From NCBI RefSeq assembly GCF_023074175.1, contig NZ_JADPKS010000114.1, positions 1-50,495 of the forward strand: a stretch of 50,495 nt of DNA. The letters are read 5' to 3'. Source of the stretch: Bradyrhizobium sp. 139 (GTDB taxonomy: Bacteria; Pseudomonadota; Alphaproteobacteria; Rhizobiales; Xanthobacteraceae). The notes under the pieces are model-generated. The model did not search any database. It had not been told where the DNA came from and saw nothing but the letters and a program-made list of their open reading frames with translations. Below are positions 1 through 9,123 of this stretch, piece after piece; position 1 is the first letter of the stretch; each line of letters begins with the position of its first letter. A program made the position numbers and the translations under genes.

Positions 1-1
1 T

Positions 2-106
2 CGCGGCAATCTCTTGAAGGTGATCTGGCATGACGGCCAGGGCGCCTGCCTGTTCACAAAACGCCTGGAGCGGGGTCGCTTCATCTGGCCGAGCCCGGCC
101 AGGTGA
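2..106 (+). mobile_element. IS66 family TnpB (Orf2) C-terminal fragment
   Basis: The first 34 codons of the window read as the C-terminal end of the IS66-family accessory protein TnpB. The phrase WHDGQGACLFTKRLERGRF followed by W-P-S is characteristic of that family. The reading frame ends at a TGA at 104-106. The rest of the element lies outside the window or is lost, and no tnpA or tnpC is visible. It abuts a decayed PIN gene on the other strand, so IS66 insertion or recombination may have removed that gene's end. Confidence 0.85.
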
Positions 107-413
107 ACCTGGTCCACGCATCGTTTAACACGCCCGGAATAGGCTTGCTCCGTCCATGGCTGATCCAGGATTTCGATCTCCTGCACGTTTTCGACTCGCA
201 GTTCGGATTTCTTGCGCTGCCGAGCGCCATCCACTGCCAACGCGAATGCTCGCTCCTCCGCGACGGCGTGGCCCAGGATGTAGGGGCAGACGGTCTGCTG
301 CGTTCCGCCGTAGCTCAGTCGAACCGGTCTGAGTATGGGTTTGGCGAGTTCGTGTTGCGGTCGCGTTTCGCCGCTGCCGCGAACCAGACGGTGCTGTCGA
401 CGAACGTGCTCAC
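105..413 (-). pseudogene. PIN-domain gene remnant, internally deleted (copy A)
   Basis: Reading the minus strand from a GTG at 413 gives VSTFVDSTVWFAAAAKRD, matching the start of the intact PIN protein at 16608-17348, including the first conserved Asp of the PIN fold. About 30 residues in, the frame hits a TGA and the sequence jumps to the C-terminal module (TVCPYILGHAVAEERAFAL, then RCVDQVH). The central PIN core, with the remaining acidic residues, is deleted. The copy ends at the IS66 fragment. It cannot encode an active nuclease. The start lies just past the stop of the upstream gene, as in the second locus. Confidence 0.75.
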
Positions 414-416
414 GTC

Positions 417-913
417 TCATTCCTCGATCGGATAGTCCGCGATCCTACCCTTTGGGGCGTTTTGCTCAAGCCATTTCTCGGCCGCCTGCTTGGAGGCGAG
501 CAGCCTGGCCCAGGCGGGGTCTCCGATCGCCCTCGAGCCCTCGTCGGCAACATGGATCCAGACGGTCTGTTGCCGCGGACCGCCTTCGATTTCGTACTCC
601 CAGGCAACCCTTCGGGATCGTGCTGCTTGAACCATCTGTCGGCGGCATCGGCGGACGTGAAAACTTTCATCCACTCGGCATCGCCGACGTGCCGTCGCTC
701 TCCATTGTCGTAGTCGTTGAGATAGATCCAGGCGGTCCGTCCCGTCCTTCGCAACTCGGCCCAATGCCAAACCGCAGCGTTGACTCTTTGGCGGTCGGTG
801 CGGTCCTCCTCCGGCAGGAGCATCACGGTCGCGTGCACGTCGGACGAAAGCCCGGTGCGGTCGCCCGGCGGCTTGTGGATCCATTCGGTCCACCGGTCGA
901 ATGCGTCGGCCAT
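417..913 (-). pseudogene. two-repeat small protein downstream of ligD, frameshifted (copy A)
   Basis: This starts at ATG 913, seven bases beyond the ligD stop, with GAGGAG inside the ligD end as ribosome site. The first part (MADAFDRWTEWIHKPPGDRT...) carries a repeat of the form W-I-Y-L ... G-D-A-E-W-M-K-V-F ... D-P-E-G. After the DPEG at about 607-613 the frame must slip by -1 to continue as VAWEYEIEGG and a second copy of the repeat (W-I-H-V ... G-D-P-A-W-A-R-L-L ... N-A-P-K-G), ending PIEE. The protein is therefore two tandem ~50-residue repeats split by a frameshift in the linker. The function is not known to me. A homologue lies in the same place behind ligD copy B. Confidence 0.7.
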
Positions 914-919
914 GATCGT

Positions 920-2734
920 CTAGCTCCTCTTCACGCGGAAGGGGCTCTCGATGGTGAACGCGTCCGGACGGATGCCGCGTTCGAAGCGTTTCCAGGTCAC
1001 GGGTGCAGCGATCGGAAATCCTTCTCGCGCGCGCGGCGAATAGGTGCCGATCGCGGTGGTGCCGCGGCCGTTGCGCAGATAGTCGAGGAAGATGCGGCCG
1101 TTTCGCGCCGCCTGCGCAGACAGGATATAGCGGCCGCGATCGCGGGCGGCGAACTCCGAAACGAGCCCGCGAGCGATGCGATGGGCCTGGTCGTGCAGCA
1201 TCGGCTGGTCGAGCGGCGCCATCAGATGGACACCCTTGCCGCCGGTCAGCTTCGGCCAGGCGTCGAAGCCTTCCCGTTTCATCAGGATGCGCAGCTCGAG
1301 CGCGGTCTCGGCCACGGCCTCCCATTCGACGCCATCTCCTGGGTCGAGGTCGACGACAATGCGATCGGCGTGCTCGACATCCTCGACGGTCGAATTCCAC
1401 GGATGCAGCTCGACGGCGCCGATCTGGACCAGGCCGAGGAAGCCATCCAGGCTATCGACCCACAGCCGCGTGCCTTCGCCGCCTTCGCGCTTTTTGATGC
1501 GCAGCTGGTGCACGGCTGGCGGGATGTCCTTCGGCAGCGGCCCCTTGTGATAGAAAGTGGCGCCGTGGACGTGCCGCACCAGCTTGAGAGGCCGATGTCC
1601 CAGATGCGGTAGCGCCTTCCTCCAGACCCGCGCCCAGTGGTTTGCGAGCTCCTCTTTCGACGGCACCACCGCGTCGGGAAGCAGCTGCAGGATGTTTTCC
1701 TGAGGGACCCCCAGCTTCGGCCGGTGCGGCCGAGGACGGCACCAGCCGGGGTGCCTTCACCTTGCGGACCGTAAGGTCGTCGCGAAGTCCCTTGAACACG
1801 GCTTCGCGGAGCAGGCCGTCATCGGTCAGTGCCCCGTATTGCACCTCGACGTCGACGGTCGGTTCAACCCAGGTCGCCTTGGGCTTTTTCACGGGCACGT
1901 CGAGCGGGGATGTTCGCCGGATCAGCGGATCGAGCCGCTCGCGCAATTCACGCGCGGTCGTCTCGGTGTAGCCGGTGCGGACCTTACCGGCGTAGACCAG
2001 CCTGCCGTTCTCACGCCGGCCGACATAGAACGGGGCGATCTTGCGGGGATGTGCCCCGAGCTTCTCGACGAACGCGACAATGGGAAAGGTCTCGCTCTTC
2101 TTGCACTTGAGCTTGATCCAGCTCTCCTGTCGCCCAGAGCGGTAGGCCTCGCCAAGTCGTTTGGCGACGAGGCCTTCCAGTCCTAACTTGCAGCCCTTGT
2201 CGAAGATCTCCTTGCCGTCCGCAGCGAGAGCCTCGACATAGATGAAGGTCTCCGGCGCGTTCTTCAGCAGGCGCTGCAGCAAACGCTTGCGATCCTCATA
2301 CGCGGCGCCGCGCAGGTCGTAGCCATCGAGGTACAGGAGATCGAACGCATGATAGCGCACACGCTCGCTGCGCCTGGGGCCGAGCTCGCGCCTCAGCTGC
2401 TGAAAGTCCGGCACGCCGCCGGTGCCGTACACCACGGCCTCGCCATCGATGATCGCGCTGTCGGCCTTGATCTGGTCGGCGCTTGCGGCGATGGACGAGA
2501 ACTGTTCGGTCCAATCGTAGCCCGCGCGGGAATAGACTATGGCGTCGCTTTGGTGCAGGTGCAGCTGCGCGCGGTAGCCGTCCGCCTTGATCTCGTACAC
2601 CCAATCCGCGCCCCGCGGCGGACTCTCGCGCAAGGTGGGGTCACAGGGTCGATGTAACCTGGAATTGCAGTTTTGCGGGCGCCGGCGACGCGCAATAGTC
2701 TAAAATGGGGCTGACGCAACGCCACGGCACACAT
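920..2734 (-). pseudogene. ligD: LigD-type ATP-dependent DNA ligase/polymerase, two frameshifts (copy A)
   Basis: LigD seals and fills double-strand breaks together with Ku in bacterial non-homologous end joining. Here the order is ligase domain then polymerase domain, with no N-terminal phosphoesterase domain. The ligase motifs are visible: KADGYR nucleophile motif, AFDLLYLDGYDLR, EGLVAKRLG and WIKLKC. The polymerase part shows VDLDPGDGV, KLTGGKGVHL and DYLRNGRGTTAIGTYSPRA. The start is ATG 2734 (MCAVALRQ), as in copy B. One base is missing near 2648, and the frame shifts again near 1715-1725, between ligase and polymerase domains. No single reading frame covers the protein, so it is probably inactive or makes only fragments. 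Confidence 0.88.
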
Positions 2735-3053
2735 GCGGATTCAACGCGAAATGCTGAATGGTTCCCCAGCGGGCGCGGGAACGGGCTGCTCCTCACCTGG
2801 ATTGAACGAGGCGCCGGGCTCGCACCGCGTTTCGCAAAGCACTTCAAGTTGTCAGCGGACCGCCCAACCTACACTTTCCACCTAGCTAGTTAGCCTCTTC
2901 AGGCCCCTTTTGGCGGGGCGGCTGTCGGCCGGGTGGCCGTCTGCGCGGAAGCGAAGCTCTTCCGCGGCACGCTATCCGCGGCACCGCAAATTGAACGTTG
3001 TCGTTCCGGTGGCGTTAACGGCGTCTCCGGAGCGGAGAGTGCCTTAACCTGCT
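2735..3053. other. intergenic region between ligD copy A and the GGDEF gene
   Basis: No gene is supported here. The first ~25 bases resemble the region upstream of ligD copy B (shared CGATTCAACGCG-like stretch), so part of the promoter region may have been duplicated with ligD. A perfect 8-bp inverted repeat, CGCGGAAG / CTTCCGCG with a 7-base loop, lies at about 2944-2966. It is not followed by a T-run, so it is not a clear terminator. Confidence 0.5.
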
Positions 3054-3887
3054 GTGAAGGTCAGGGGTGGATGCTGGTCGCTTTATGACGGCAGAGCGAT
3101 GGCCAACGACATTATTACGCACCGGGACGCGCTGCGCCACACGATGGGCCGCTCCGCCGTGAGCGTCGGCCTGACCGTGGTCTTGACGGTGTCCCTGTGC
3201 CTCGTGCAGTTCGGACCCGATCCGGATGCGTTGGTGCGCGTCGGCTTCGTGACCAAATCGTCCATCCTAATCAGCATGATGGTTTCGGGGCTGCTCACGG
3301 CGGCCCTGAGCTACCGATCCGCGCTGACGATGCGGGAGCTGGCGCTGACGCGCGCCGAACTGCAGCGAATCTCCGGCACCGACCAGCTGACCGGACTGCT
3401 CAACCGACGGGGCTTCGACCAGGCCGCCGAATCCGCCTTGAGCAAGGCGCGCGATGCGAACCTGTCAACCACCGTGCTGATGTGCGACATCGACCGCTTC
3501 AAGGCGATCAACGACCAGTTCGGGCATGACTTCGGAGACAAGGTGCTCATCGCGGTCGCGCAGGTGTTGTGCTCCTTCGCCGAGCGAATGCAGATGCTGG
3601 TGGCAAGGCATGGCGGCGAGGAATTTGCCCTTGTGATGACCGGGGTATCCAAGGAGTGCGCTGCCCAATACGCCGAAGATCTGCGGCAGGCCTGCGCCGC
3701 CGAAGCAGTCGTCGGCGAAGGTGCCTCGACCAACGTGACGATCAGCATCGGACTCGCCCAATCTCATGGTGAAATGGATCTGGGCAAGGTCATGCGCATG
3801 GCCGATCAGGCGCTCTATGCGGCCAAACACCGAGGTCGCAATCGCGTGGTCCGGGCGGACGTCCTGGCGGACTCGATCGCGGCGTAG
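3054..3887 (+). CDS. diguanylate cyclase, GGDEF domain, membrane anchored
   Basis: The protein is predicted to make the second messenger cyclic-di-GMP from two GTP. It has two hydrophobic segments near the N-terminus (roughly residues 35-55 and 65-85), a short coiled linker (LALTRAELQRISGTDQLTG), then a full GGDEF domain with the active-site motif RHGGEEFAL and the upstream DIDRFKAINDQFGHDFGD stretch typical of the fold. There is no EAL domain or recognisable sensor domain. The GTG at 3054 gives 277 residues; an ATG at 3099 would give 262 and keeps all domains. It is intact although it sits between broken repair genes. Confidence 0.9.
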   Translation: MKVRGGCWSLYDGRAMANDIITHRDALRHTMGRSAVSVGLTVVLTVSLCLVQFGPDPDALVRVGFVTKSSILISMMVSGLLTAALSYRSALTMRELALTRAELQRISGTDQLTGLLNRRGFDQAAESALSKARDANLSTTVLMCDIDRFKAINDQFGHDFGDKVLIAVAQVLCSFAERMQMLVARHGGEEFALVMTGVSKECAAQYAEDLRQACAAEAVVGEGASTNVTISIGLAQSHGEMDLGKVMRMADQALYAAKHRGRNRVVRADVLADSIAA

Positions 3888-4021
3888 CCCGAGGGGCGTG
3901 CCGGACCGAAGGCGGCCTGGTTCAGCAGCATCAGCCGTTGAATTCGTTGACGTCCCCGTGCGGCCGTGTGGCGGGAGCGCGCGTCATCGACCTGCCGTCG
4001 ACAGGCGGCGGTCGGTGCGCA

Positions 4022-4240
4022 TCAGGAAGCCTCCCTGATGGCGCGCTCGAACTTGATCGAGAGATCCGTCGTTGCCTGTTCGAGGGCAACATGCTCTGCG
4101 TCGCTGTAGAGCAATCCGAGCTTGAACGCCTCACGTTTTGTCCAGGCGAGCGCGTGAGAGAACGTCTTGGCGTCGGCCAAGGTGAGCGGGATCGAGAATG
4201 AGATCTTTTTGTCGCCGGGCCGCGGTCTTGCGTAAGCCAT
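4022..4240 (-). CDS. small conserved hypothetical protein (72 aa)
   Basis: The ATG at 4240 is preceded by GAGGAGA at good spacing. The product begins MAYARPRPGDKKISFSIPL and ends KFERAIREAS; it is soluble, charged and has no motif I can name. The start overlaps the stop of the upstream small gene by one base, which suggests translational coupling. No function is proposed. Confidence 0.6.
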   Translation of the reverse strand: MAYARPRPGDKKISFSIPLTLADAKTFSHALAWTKREAFKLGLLYSDAEHVALEQATTDLSIKFERAIREAS

Positions 4241-4398
4241 CACGCGGTCTCCTCGACTCGATCGATGCCGCTCCACTCGCGGCGTGCGTAGAACGTCCAA
4301 TCGAGCTTGCCATCGAAGAAGGCCTGCCGGTCGAACGGCGCGGTCGGCCACTCCGCCGGCGCCGCCTCCACGGCCTCGATCACGGCCGCCGACGGCAT
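4240..4398 (-). CDS. small hypothetical protein, start uncertain
   Basis: This open frame ends VEETA at a TGA that shares one base with the next start. From ATG 4398 it encodes 52 residues rich in aromatics (FFDGKLDWTFYARREWSGID). The frame stays open upstream without a good start. A better ribosome site (AAAGGA before ATG about 4457) sits in another frame, so the gene may have lost its proper start by a frameshift. Confidence 0.4.
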   Translation of the reverse strand: MPSAAVIEAVEAAPAEWPTAPFDRQAFFDGKLDWTFYARREWSGIDRVEETA

Positions 4399-4584
4399 GG
4401 CGGCGCAGGCCGCAGCGGCGCCGGCGAGGAGCTGGCGCGGGTGAGTTGGTGCCGCATCACAAATTCCTTTCCAAGGTGCGTAAGCGGCGCGTACGGCCGT
4501 CTCGGCGGACGACTGGCCGGCTCCCCGGGCTGCCTACAACGTCCTGTCGTGTCGGCTGAGCGAGCATCGGCGATGCGCCTCGCA

Positions 4585-4833
4585 TCAGAGCGCGCTCAGG
4601 TCGTCCGGGACTTCGCCGAACTTGCGAATGACGATGGCGTCGCCGAAATCGCCCGTCGCAGGATCCCCACTGCGGCTGAACGCGACCGAGCCTAGGATGC
4701 CGGGTTTGCGAGAGAGCGCCTCGGCGCGCATCACGGCGGCATTGGCCGAGAAGCACTCCGTCGCCTCGCCGGCGGCTATGCCGTCGTCAGCGGCCACAAA
4801 GGGCAGGGCGACGTAGTAGGTCACCTCCGTCAT
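4585..4833 (-). CDS. conserved hypothetical protein (82 aa)
   Basis: The start is ATG 4833, immediately after the stop of the upstream 75-residue gene, so the two are likely one transcript. The product starts MTEVTYYVALPFVAADDGI and includes an FSANAAVMRAEALSRK helix and a C-terminal DFGDAIVIRKFGEVPDDL. There are no membrane segments or signal peptide. Small proteins of this kind occur in rhizobia; no function is known to me. Confidence 0.6.
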   Translation of the reverse strand: MTEVTYYVALPFVAADDGIAAGEATECFSANAAVMRAEALSRKPGILGSVAFSRSGDPATGDFGDAIVIRKFGEVPDDLSAL

Positions 4834-4834
4834 C

Positions 4835-5062
4835 TCAGTCGTACCAATCCTTTCGGTCGCGCGGGACGTCGAACCGGCCGCGCGCATAACCTGCGGAAAC
4901 CGAAGCCCGAAGCTCCTCGACCTGCGCCTCAAGGAAGCCGTTCGCAACGATGAGTGCCTTGACCGCTTCCCGGGCGTCACCGCCGCAGGCCGCAATCGCC
5001 TGGTCGGCGGCGGCTTTCAGGTCGTCAGGGGCGGGCGTGGGGGTCTTGGCTTCGGCGGACAT
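4835..5062 (-). CDS. conserved hypothetical protein (75 aa)
   Basis: First gene of a two-gene minus-strand unit, divergent from ku. The product starts MSAEAKTPTPAPDDLKAAAD, has an alanine-rich helical centre (EAVKALIVANGFLEAQVEEL) and ends RDRKDWYD. It looks like a small soluble helical protein. The following gene begins 1 base after its stop. No recognised domain. Confidence 0.6.
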   Translation of the reverse strand: MSAEAKTPTPAPDDLKAAADQAIAACGGDAREAVKALIVANGFLEAQVEELRASVSAGYARGRFDVPRDRKDWYD

Positions 5063-5229
5063 GCCAGATGTTCCCTCTTTGTTCGATGCGAGTCAAGGCA
5101 GACGGCTGTTTCCGCTGGCGCTGCGGGGCCGTTAACGATGGATCACGGCGGCGGCCGGCGGACTGTCGGAACCGGCTGGGCCCGTTCGTCTTGAGTCCGA
5201 GTCCCGTACCCTGGAGCGTTGCGTTCACC

Positions 5230-6150
5230 ATGGCCCCCCGCGCGAACTGGAAAGGCTTCCTTCGTCTGTCTCTGGTCACCTGTCCGGTGGCGCTGTACCC
5301 GGCGACCTCGGAGAGCGAGAAGATCTCGTTCAACCAGCTCAACCGGGCGACGGGTCACCGCATCAAGTACCTCAAGGTCGACGCGGACACCGGAGACGAG
5401 GTGCCGAACGAGGACATCGTGAAGGGCTACCCGCTCGAAAAGGACCGGTTCATCGAGGTGACCAAGGAGGAGCTCGAAGAGATCGCGCTGGAGTCGACGC
5501 GCACCATCGAGACCGACGAATTCGTCGACCGCAGCGATATCGACCCGCGCTAGCTGATCCGGCCCTACTACGTCCGGCCCGACGGCAAGGTCGGACACGA
5601 CGCCTTCGCCGTGATCCGCGAGACCATCCGCGAGATGAACAAGGTCGCCATTGGGCGCGTGGTGCTGACCAACCGCGAGCACATCATCGCGCTCGAGCCG
5701 ATGGACAAGGGCCTCGTCGGAACGCTGCTGCGCTACCCCTACGAGGTCCGCTCCGAACAGGAGTATTTCGATGAGATCCAGGACGTGAAGGTCACAAAGG
5801 ACATGCTCGATCTCGCCATCGTGAACTAGAAGGCCGGCAACTTCGAGCCGGAAAAGTTTCGAGGACCATTATGAGACCGCGCTAATCGAGCTCATCAACC
5901 AGAAGCGGGCCGGAAAGCCGATCACGCCGAAAGAAAAGCCGGCAGCGACAAACTGGTCAACCTGATGGAGGCGCTTCGCCGATCAGTCGGCAAGGAGGCC
6001 GCGCCGGCAAAGGCAGACGAGCCTGCCAAGAAGCCACGCAAGGCGGCGGCCGGACAGAAAGAGATGCTGATGTCGATTGCCGGCAAGAAGCCGGCGAAGG
6101 GAACATCGGCAAAGAAGCCGTCGGCAAAGCCGCAACGGAAGTCGGCCTGA
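5230..6150 (+). pseudogene. ku: Ku protein, multiply mutated (copy 1)
   Basis: Ku forms the ring that binds DNA ends in bacterial end joining and recruits LigD. The N-terminus is recognisable from ATG 5230 (MAPRANWKGFLRLSLVTCPV) and the order of Ku motifs is preserved: RPYYVRPDGKVGHDAFAVIR, ALEPMDKGLVGTLLRYPYEV and a Lys/Ala-rich C-terminal tail ending at 6150. Lesions: an in-frame TAG at 5551 where the family has Tyr, a second TAG at about 5827 where Gln is expected, a likely loss of two codons just before it (LAIVN), an extra T near 5858 and a missing G near 5945. Stop substitutions and indels together indicate real decay. Confidence 0.88.
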
Positions 6151-6170
6151 AGCCAGAGTAGGAGAACCGC

Positions 6171-6392
6171 ATGGACATGAACGAAGCCTCGGCAATGACT
6201 GAAGCCTCCGGGCTCGTGAACGACGGTGAGGGTGCCGAGACGTCTGGAGTGCGCAAGCAGCCGCTTCGGTCGTCTTCGGAGGAGTCTACGATGCGCTGGG
6301 CAGATAATGTGCGCGAGATCACGATGAAGGCACCCTTGCAGTCGCTTTTCGTTGCGTTCCTGCTCGGTCTCTGGATCGCGCGCCGGCGATAG
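6171..6392 (+). CDS. small protein with C-terminal membrane segment
   Basis: AGGAGAA stands 5-6 bases before ATG 6171. The 73-residue product has an acidic, Ser-rich N-terminal half and a C-terminal stretch APLQSLFVAFLLGLWIARRR, which looks like one membrane helix with a positive end. It follows the dead ku gene on the same strand but is itself intact. Function unknown. Confidence 0.55.
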   Translation: MDMNEASAMTEASGLVNDGEGAETSGVRKQPLRSSSEESTMRWADNVREITMKAPLQSLFVAFLLGLWIARRR

Positions 6393-6486
6393 GAAGCTTC
6401 GAAGCTCGCGCGCTCCTCGGGATTATTGAGGTCATGAGCCGACTACGGCGTCCTGACACCAAATTGCCGCCAACTCAGCGGCCGTC

Positions 6487-6736
6487 TTAGGGCAGGCATT
6501 CGGGGCAAGTGTCGCCGATCCCGTCCAGGACCTCGGCTACTGCGATGGCAGCCGCATCTGGCGAAACCGTGCTGCCGAGCAATCTTGAAAGCGCGATCGC
6601 GGGCGTGAGGATCGGCACGATCTTGCATCCAACCGTGCTCTTCGCATTCCTGGATTGCACCAGCTTCCCACAACACCGACCGAGCCCAACCTTCGACCGT
6701 GCGATAAGCTTGGCGTCGCTCCCGGAACATCAACAT
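6487..6736 (-). pseudogene. small rhizobial-type hypothetical protein, frameshifted
   Basis: The first half reads from ATG 6736 or 6730 (MLMFRERRQAYRTVEGWARS, ECEEHGWMQDRADPHARDRA). After about 6588 the frame changes and continues as TVSPDAAAIAVAEVLDGIG then DTCPECLP to a TAA. The joined protein looks like a common Bradyrhizobium small protein with a C-terminal Cys-Pro-Glu-Cys. One indel separates the halves. Confidence 0.55.
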
Positions 6737-6747
6737 CGCGAACTCCA

Positions 6748-7350
6748 CTAACGCGGAAGGAATCGCCGTCCAACCCCGTCGTTCCGGCGCACAACACAGA
6801 GCTGGGGTTCGCAAATCGCAGGCTTGACCTTGTCCACCTGTTCCAGTGAGGGATGTGGACAGCTATCGTTCAAGTTCATGAGTTGCCGCGAGAGAACGAG
6901 CACTACGTTGATCTGGCGATCGAGGATCTTCGAGGCGATGATCGAGATATGTAGCGCGAACTCGTCCTCCATCTCTGCCGCGGCATCCTCGTCTCGTGCA
7001 TAGACGTACAGTATATCGCTATCCACTTCGTAGAACCGGACAGCTCGGAAGAGCCGATCGAACCGATCGGCACCGACAATGAGGGCCATTCGCGCGGCTA
7101 TCGCTTGGTCTTGGACTTCAGTTACAATCATCGAAGTGGGCCTAATTACCTCGGCCGTAATCGACTGTGAGGACCCGGTAGTCCCCAGCGCCGTCTGCGT
7201 GCACACGATCTCCGCTCGAGCGAGCTTGCGAGCAGTATCCTCACGCTGCTCATCTTCGGCAATACGCCTGATATTCAGAAACTGCGCTTTCGAAGTCATT
7301 TTGAGCAGAGCGCAAGCGGCGAAACTCGGAGGAGCAATCGTCTGATCCAT
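6748..7350 (-). CDS. hypothetical protein with weak DnaA domain I-like region
   Basis: The open frame is 200 codons, but the first ~35 overlap the better supported secreted protein at 7250-7549, so the true start is probably internal (for example GTG 7206 or ATG 7131). The segment GADRFDRLFRAVRFYEVDSD to about 60 residues further on has the pattern of the small N-terminal domain of DnaA and related proteins. This is a resemblance by eye only. The C-terminal 40 residues have no clear homology. Confidence 0.4.
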   Translation of the reverse strand: MDQTIAPPSFAACALLKMTSKAQFLNIRRIAEDEQREDTARKLARAEIVCTQTALGTTGSSQSITAEVIRPTSMIVTEVQDQAIAARMALIVGADRFDRLFRAVRFYEVDSDILYVYARDEDAAAEMEDEFALHISIIASKILDRQINVVLVLSRQLMNLNDSCPHPSLEQVDKVKPAICEPQLCVVRRNDGVGRRFLPR

Positions 7351-7549
7351 TGCTGGAGCCCAGGCATCGAGTGTACCGCTTTAAATAGCTATCGATGTCG
7401 ATCACTGCCGAGTTATAGGATGAAATCGCGCTGCTGCAGTCAGCTTTGGCGGGCATGGATGCGCAAATTGAAAGACTTGCTGCAACGATGATCGAGAGAG
7501 CCTTGGGCCGCCGCAGCTCGCGACGCTGCTCTCGGTGGATGATATTCAT
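7250..7549 (-). CDS. small secreted Cys-containing protein (99 aa)
   Basis: ATG 7549 starts a protein with a charged N-terminus (HREQRRELRRPK), a hydrophobic core and a likely signal-peptidase site after PAKA, giving a mature protein of about 65 residues with four cysteines (DCSS, TRCLG, DDCSS, AYC). The pattern suggests a periplasmic protein with two disulfides. No known family assigned. It lies just downstream of the lipoprotein gene (start 4 bases after its stop is passed on the minus strand order reversed), so it is not clearly in the same operon. Confidence 0.55.
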   Translation of the reverse strand: MNIIHREQRRELRRPKALSIIVAASLSICASMPAKADCSSAISSYNSAVIDIDSYLKRYTRCLGSSNGSDDCSSEFRRLRSAQNDFESAVSEYQAYCRR

Positions 7550-7553
7550 CTGA

Positions 7554-8291
7554 CTAAACTCCCGGCGGGCCTTGTGCTACATCGATCACATGGCGATCAG
7601 TGCCGACAGTGATGATGATCGTGTAGCTCTTTTGAGCTCCGCCCTGATCGGTGGGGGGAGCGACATGCAATTGCCCGCCGTACCACTCGCCAGGCATGAG
7701 CGTGTTGTCTTTGATGACTGACTGCTCGAGCGCGGCCATGTTGCGCTGACCCGCCTCGATGGTTGTGGCAATCATCGCATCATTTTGAGCGGCAGCGTTG
7801 CCCTGCGCGATCGCAGCGGCGGTCGGACTGTAGAAGGTGCCGGTCCGACCGCCAGGCGTCGTGTAGCTGCCGTAGCCAGCCCGGGATGCGCCATAGGCGT
7901 TCGCGCCAGCGGCTAATCCAGTTAGGAGCGCGGCGGCGACCTGCCGATTCTTTTCCTCTTGAACCAGCATCTCGTACGTGACGATCTTCATCTCGAAGTC
8001 GGAGCCACCGGCGTGTTGGATCGCTTCAACCTGAGCAACACGGAAGTCGACGGGTTGTCTACTGAGGTTATTGATGCCGACGACGAAAACCGGGCGGCCG
8101 TTCGCCTGGAGCTGGCGAGAGGCCGGCCGGACGAGCACAAGCGAGCTCTTCTGACGAGAGACGAGGGCAGGTTGCCCGTCCCGCATTAATGCCTGCTGTT
8201 GTGGATTCGATGCTTTGAAGGAAACAGTATCGCCGGCGGTCATGCAGCCGGGCAACGTGGCGCAAACCGCCACTACCAATAGAATACGCAT
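7554..8291 (-). CDS. putative outer-membrane or periplasmic lipoprotein (245 aa)
   Basis: ATG 8291 is preceded by GGGGAGA and starts MRILLVVAVCATLPGC, a standard lipoprotein signal with a lipobox Leu-Pro-Gly-Cys. The mature part has a Tyr/Gly/Ala-rich middle (AAGANAYGASRAGYGSY) and a C-terminal beta-rich region that ends in a hydrophobic repeat (YTIIITVGTDRHVIDV). The open frame extends upstream, but the lipobox and ribosome site fix this start. Function unknown. Confidence 0.75.
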   Translation of the reverse strand: MRILLVVAVCATLPGCMTAGDTVSFKASNPQQQALMRDGQPALVSRQKSSLVLVRPASRQLQANGRPVFVVGINNLSRQPVDFRVAQVEAIQHAGGSDFEMKIVTYEMLVQEEKNRQVAAALLTGLAAGANAYGASRAGYGSYTTPGGRTGTFYSPTAAAIAQGNAAAQNDAMIATTIEAGQRNMAALEQSVIKDNTLMPGEWYGGQLHVAPPTDQGGAQKSYTIIITVGTDRHVIDVAQGPPGV

Positions 8292-8697
8292 AACGGAAAT
8301 CTCCCCAGACCCGGCGCCGATCCAAGCGCAACTAGGACGGGAGAGCAAGGAGAGTGTGCGCGCCCCAAGCCCACTGCCATCGTCCAAAGGTCGAAGGCGC
8401 GGTATCCTTTTGCCGCCGAGCAGTCCGGCTCGAGCGGGACATTGCGGCCATTGAGGCCGGGATGGAGATGCTGTCGGGGCCCCTCGCCGGTTAGCTGGCT
8501 GCGCTCCCACTGATTAGGGCGTGCTCGCCCGCGCACTGCCTGACGTCGAATGACATTTCGCTAGCTTATGCGCCCGCGCGCTACTCGACATCCAGGAACT
8601 ACCGGCCGGCAAGATCAAGACCCACAAGGCCGTCAAGGAAGGCACCGGGCCCTCGCTAATCGTCGACAGAGCGGGTCACATTGCAGAGGTTGCGAGG
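8292..8697. other. stretch without a supported gene
   Basis: Open frames on both strands look like shadows. A plus-strand stretch from about 8574 reads LDIQELPAGKIKTHKAVKEG and continues to about 8700 with protein-like composition, but it has no start signal and runs into a minus-strand gene. It may be a remnant of a lost gene that I cannot name. Confidence 0.35.
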
Positions 8698-9033
8698 TTA
8701 GACGGGCAGCCGAAGCCAAAGGTCGTTGCTGGACAGAGTACCGGCCGGCGTGGCTATCTCCATATCGACAACGCGAAATGAGCCGGGCTGGTCATCATAC
8801 AGGTAGCGAAGGTGCCAGACCGGGCCAAGTTCTGGTGTAACGGCGAAGTCATCTAAGGCAGTCGCGACGTATCGAATGGCATCGCAATGTCGCATCGGCG
8901 CGGAGAACATCGCGTCAATCAGCGCAGCAAGGCTCATACCCTCGAGGAGCATGGTTCGCGCGACTTCGTCTCCGTAGACGAGCCGGAGGGCCGATACGAG
9001 GGCCGCGATAGCGCCAGGGTTTTTTAGAGGCAC
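8698..9033 (-). CDS. hypothetical protein (111 aa)
   Basis: The start at 9033 is GTG, with only a weak ribosome site. The product begins MPLKNPGAIAALVSALRLVY and has alternating helical and beta segments (VWHLRYLYDDQPGSFRVVDM). Amino-acid composition is natural for a soluble protein. No family is recognised and the neighbours give no hint. Confidence 0.45.
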   Translation of the reverse strand: MPLKNPGAIAALVSALRLVYGDEVARTMLLEGMSLAALIDAMFSAPMRHCDAIRYVATALDDFAVTPELGPVWHLRYLYDDQPGSFRVVDMEIATPAGTLSSNDLWLRLPV

Positions 9034-9123
9034 GGCAGATTCGTTTCAGGCCAAAAGCTGGACCGTTGACGCAAAGGCGCGCGGCGGCGGTTGTGTGTGT
9101 TTTCGCAAGGCGATGGACGTACG

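Noticed and set aside
335..1612. Long plus-strand open frame (425 codons) across ligD copy A and its neighbour
   Set aside because: It is the complement of clearly recognisable minus-strand LigD and two-repeat protein text and has Arg/Pro-rich composition; high GC keeps it open by chance.
5143..5682. Minus-strand frame opposite ku copy 1
   Set aside because: Ku motifs on the plus strand are unmistakable; the minus frame is Asp/Val-rich shadow sequence.
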